DNA of 64,000 bases from Streptomyces smyrnaeus (GTDB lineage Bacteria > Actinomycetota > Actinomycetes > Streptomycetales > Streptomycetaceae). The notes beneath the pieces are model-generated. The model was not told where the DNA came from, searched no databases, and saw only the letters and a list, made by a program, of their open reading frames with translations. The translations under genes and the position numbers were made by a program. Location: positions 248,001-312,000 of the forward strand of contig NZ_JAFFZM010000009.1 of NCBI RefSeq assembly GCF_017676345.1, written 5' to 3'. Numbering within the stretch: the stretch's first letter is position 1; each line of letters starts with the position of its first letter. Shown here piece after piece: positions 61,965-64,000 of the stretch.

Positions 61965-64000
61965 GTGGCTGGTCGGTGGGAGTTCTGGGTCGACCGGGGC
62001 GGGACGTTCACCGATGTGATCGGGCGCCGGCCGGACGGCACGCTGATCAGCGCCAAGGTGCTGTCCCACGACCCCGGGCGGCCCGACCAGGACGCCGCTG
62101 TCGCGGGGATCCGCAGGCTGCTCGGCCTGTCACCGCGCGACCCCGTCCCGGCCGACCGGATCGACGCCGTCAAGATGGGCACCACCGTCGCGACCAACGC
62201 GCTGCTGGAGCGCAAGGGCGAGCCGACGGTCCTGGTCACCACCCGAGGCTTCCGGGACGCCCTGACGATCGCGTACCAGAACCGGCCGCGCATCTTCGAC
62301 CGCCGTGTCGCCCTGCCGGAGGCGCTCTACGACCGGGTCGTGGAGATCCCGGAGCGGATGGGTGTGGACGGCACCGTCGTCGAACCACTCGACCGGGAAG
62401 CCGCAGCGCGGGCTCTGCGGGAGGCGCACGGCGCGGGGTTTCGCAGCGTCGCCGTCGTTCTGCTGCACGCCTACCGGTACCCGGCGCACGAACGCGAGGT
62501 CGCCCGCCTCGCGGACGAAGCGGGGTTCTCGCAGGTGAGCTGTTCGCACGAGGTCAGCCCGCTGATCAAGCTGGTGTCGCGCGGCGACACCACCGTCGTG
62601 GACGCCTATCTCTCGCCCGTGCTGCGCCGCTACGTCGACGAGGTGGCACGCGAACTGCGCGGGGTGCGGCTGATGTTCATGCAGTCGAACGGCGGGCTGC
62701 GGGAGGCCGGGCACTTCCGGGGCAAGGACGCCGTGCTGTCCGGTCCGGTCGGCGGCGTGGTGGGCATGGCCCGCAGCTGCGCCGAGGTGGGGCACGAGCG
62801 GGTCGTCGGGTTCGACATGGGCGGCACCTCCACGGACGTGTCGCACTACGCGGGCGCACTGGAACGGGTGTTCGGCACGCAGGTCGCGGGGGTGCGGATG
62901 CGGGCGCCCATGATGGACATCCACACCGTGGCGGCAGGCGGCGGCTCGGTGCTGCACTTCGACGGCGCCCGCTACCGCGTCGGCCCCGACTCGGCGGGTG
63001 CCGTCCCGGGGCCCGCCTGCTACCGCCGAGGCGGTCCGCCGACCGTCACCGACGCCAATGTGCTGCTGGGCCGCATCCGGCCCGCGCACTTCCCGGCCGT
63101 CTTCGGCCCCGCGGGCGACCGGCCCCTGGACCCGGAGGCGGCCCGCGCGGGCTTCGCGCGGATCGCCGAGGAGACCGGCGACGGGCGAACCCCCGAGCAG
63201 GTCGCAGCCGGCTTCCTGGAGATCGCCGTGCTCAACATGGCCAACGCCGTCAAGAAGATCTCCGTTCAGCGCGGCCACGACATCACCCGCTACGCGCTGG
63301 CCGGCTTCGGCGGCGCCGGAGGGCAGCACGCCTGCGCGGTGGCCGACGCACTGGGCATCCGCACGGTGGTGGTGCCGCCGCTGGCCGGGGTGCTGTCCGC
63401 CTACGGGATCGGTGTGGCCGACGCCACCGCGCTGCGCGAGCAGTCCGTCGAGAGTGAGCTGACCGAGGAGCGGCTGGCGCAGGTACGCGACGTGTGCACC
63501 CGGCTGGAGCGGCAGACCCGGGACGAGTTGCGGGCCGACGGCCTCCCCGACGAGGCGATCACCACGAGTGCCCGGCTGCAACTGCGGTACGCCGGAACGG
63601 ACGCCGCACTGACCGTCCCGCTGGACGGCGCGTCGGAGATGGCCGAGAGCTTCGCAACCGAGCACCGGGCGCGCTACGGCTTCCTCATGGACAAGCCGCT
63701 GGTGGTCGCCACCGCGGTGGCCGAGGCGACCGGCACGGCGGGCCCGGTCGGCATCCGCACGGCCGCATACGAACCGGGGGAGGGCAGCGCGGAACCCCTT
63801 GAGACGGTGCGGATGTTCGCGGGCGGTTGCTGGCGGGACACCCCGCTGCACCGGCGCGAGGAGCTGCGCCCCGGCCGGCACGTGGCCGGTCCGGCCCTGG
63901 TCGTGGAGGCCGACGCCACCACGGTGGTGGAACCGGGCTGGCAGGCCGTGGCGGATCCGCGTGGGCATCTGCTGCTGACCCGGGTACGGACGCGGGAGGC
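61965..64000 (+). CDS. hydantoinase A/5-oxoprolinase family protein (3' part missing)
   Basis: The frame opens at a GTG at 61965 and runs off the right edge (678 codons visible). Motifs: the nucleotide-binding start WVDRGGTFTDVIG, VKMGTTVATNALLERKGE, ISPLIKLVSRGDTTVVDAYLSPVLRRYV-like segment, MFMQSNGGL, the second ATPase motif VGFDMGGTSTDVSHYAG, AAGGGSVLHFDG, and FGGAGGQHACAVADALGI. This is the HyuA half; in Streptomyces a HyuB half is often fused (about 1200 residues in all), making an ATP-dependent 5-oxoprolinase that opens 5-oxoproline to glutamate. GAGG lies directly before the GTG, so the start is not certain. Confidence 0.85.
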   Translation, partial: MAGRWEFWVDRGGTFTDVIGRRPDGTLISAKVLSHDPGRPDQDAAVAGIRRLLGLSPRDPVPADRIDAVKMGTTVATNALLERKGEPTVLVTTRGFRDALTIAYQNRPRIFDRRVALPEALYDRVVEIPERMGVDGTVVEPLDREAAARALREAHGAGFRSVAVVLLHAYRYPAHEREVARLADEAGFSQVSCSHEVSPLIKLVSRGDTTVVDAYLSPVLRRYVDEVARELRGVRLMFMQSNGGLREAGHFRGKDAVLSGPVGGVVGMARSCAEVGHERVVGFDMGGTSTDVSHYAGALERVFGTQVAGVRMRAPMMDIHTVAAGGGSVLHFDGARYRVGPDSAGAVPGPACYRRGGPPTVTDANVLLGRIRPAHFPAVFGPAGDRPLDPEAARAGFARIAEETGDGRTPEQVAAGFLEIAVLNMANAVKKISVQRGHDITRYALAGFGGAGGQHACAVADALGIRTVVVPPLAGVLSAYGIGVADATALREQSVESELTEERLAQVRDVCTRLERQTRDELRADGLPDEAITTSARLQLRYAGTDAALTVPLDGASEMAESFATEHRARYGFLMDKPLVVATAVAEATGTAGPVGIRTAAYEPGEGSAEPLETVRMFAGGCWRDTPLHRREELRPGRHVAGPALVVEADATTVVEPGWQAVADPRGHLLLTRVRTRE

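Noticed and set aside
62130..63968. Long open frame of 612 codons on the minus strand opposite the oxoprolinase gene
   Set aside because: The plus-strand frame has clear HyuA motifs; the opposite frame is low-complexity His/Gly/Arg-rich, a usual shadow in high-GC DNA.

Overview
The window is a very GC-rich actinobacterial chromosome segment, almost certainly from a Streptomyces. The signs are strong third-position G/C bias, GTG and TTG starts, an RbpA that looks nearly identical to the S. coelicolor protein, an NsdA-type regulator, secreted hydrolases with long Arg-rich signal peptides, and a chitinase with a DasR-type operator. I see no rRNA, tRNA, CRISPR array, insertion sequence or prophage, so it reads as chromosomal core and near-core DNA rather than a mobile island. 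The genes at both window edges are cut: a polysialyltransferase-like gene at the left and a hydantoinase/5-oxoprolinase-type gene at the right.

Layout. 1-2 kb: a translationally coupled polysialyltransferase-like gene and family 2 glycosyltransferase (surface glycan). 2.3-4.8 kb: a drug exporter of the 14-helix MFS type divergent from a MarR regulator. 4.9-9.3 kb: a secreted M4 metalloprotease with a P-domain, a tiny Cys-rich membrane protein behind a hairpin that covers its ribosome binding site, and 6-phosphogluconate dehydrogenase. 9.4-12.5 kb: an unusual Pol I-like polymerase divergent from a TetR regulator, then a GlsB-type membrane protein. 12.7-21.6 kb: a GH18 chitinase under a DasR-like site, an acyl-CoA dehydrogenase, a Tat-type secreted EEP-fold protein, a HhH-GPD protein, a Gfo/Idh/MocA protein, a zinc-ribbon protein, an AsnC/Lrp regulator and an amidohydrolase.

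22-34 kb is a recognisable Streptomyces core block: Lnt and Ppm (overlapping by 4 bases; fused in M. tuberculosis Ppm1), FxsA, RbpA with a textbook SigR promoter, a UMF1-type MFS protein, an alpha/beta hydrolase, a glycerophosphodiesterase, a divergent YczE/MocR pair, and an FtsK-like protein with a small membrane protein. An M20 amidohydrolase follows at 34.3 kb.

35.6-50 kb is the most interesting part. It holds close relatives of mycobacterial sterol side-chain genes: a ChsE4/FadE26-type acyl-CoA dehydrogenase, a FadD19-type acyl-CoA synthetase, an EchA19-type enoyl-CoA hydratase, and a DUF35 protein with Ltp4- and Ltp3-type thiolase-fold proteins in one overlapping operon. Two sites that fit the KstR operator (TnnAACnnGTTnnA) lie upstream of the dehydrogenase and the hydratase. 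A second motif, TGACGCrGCrTCAGAAAA, lies upstream of echA19/fadD19 and also of a nitronate monooxygenase-fadD pair, tying that pair to the same network. FadD19, Ltp3 and Ltp4 are the set associated with C24-branched (plant) sterol side chains. I therefore read this as a phytosterol side-chain module. It encodes activation, first oxidation, hydration and retro-aldol cleavage, with a Ser/Thr kinase-TPR gene, an amino-acid permease and an alpha/beta hydrolase interspersed.

50-64 kb: a solitary DUF397 protein, a LAL-type ATPase without its LuxR HTH domain, a small conserved protein, a secreted peptidoglycan amidase, an APH-fold phosphotransferase divergent from an NsdA-family regulator (helically phased repeats in its promoter region), a PAS-PP2C (SpoIIE) phosphatase, a HEAT-repeat protein and the cut oxoprolinase gene.
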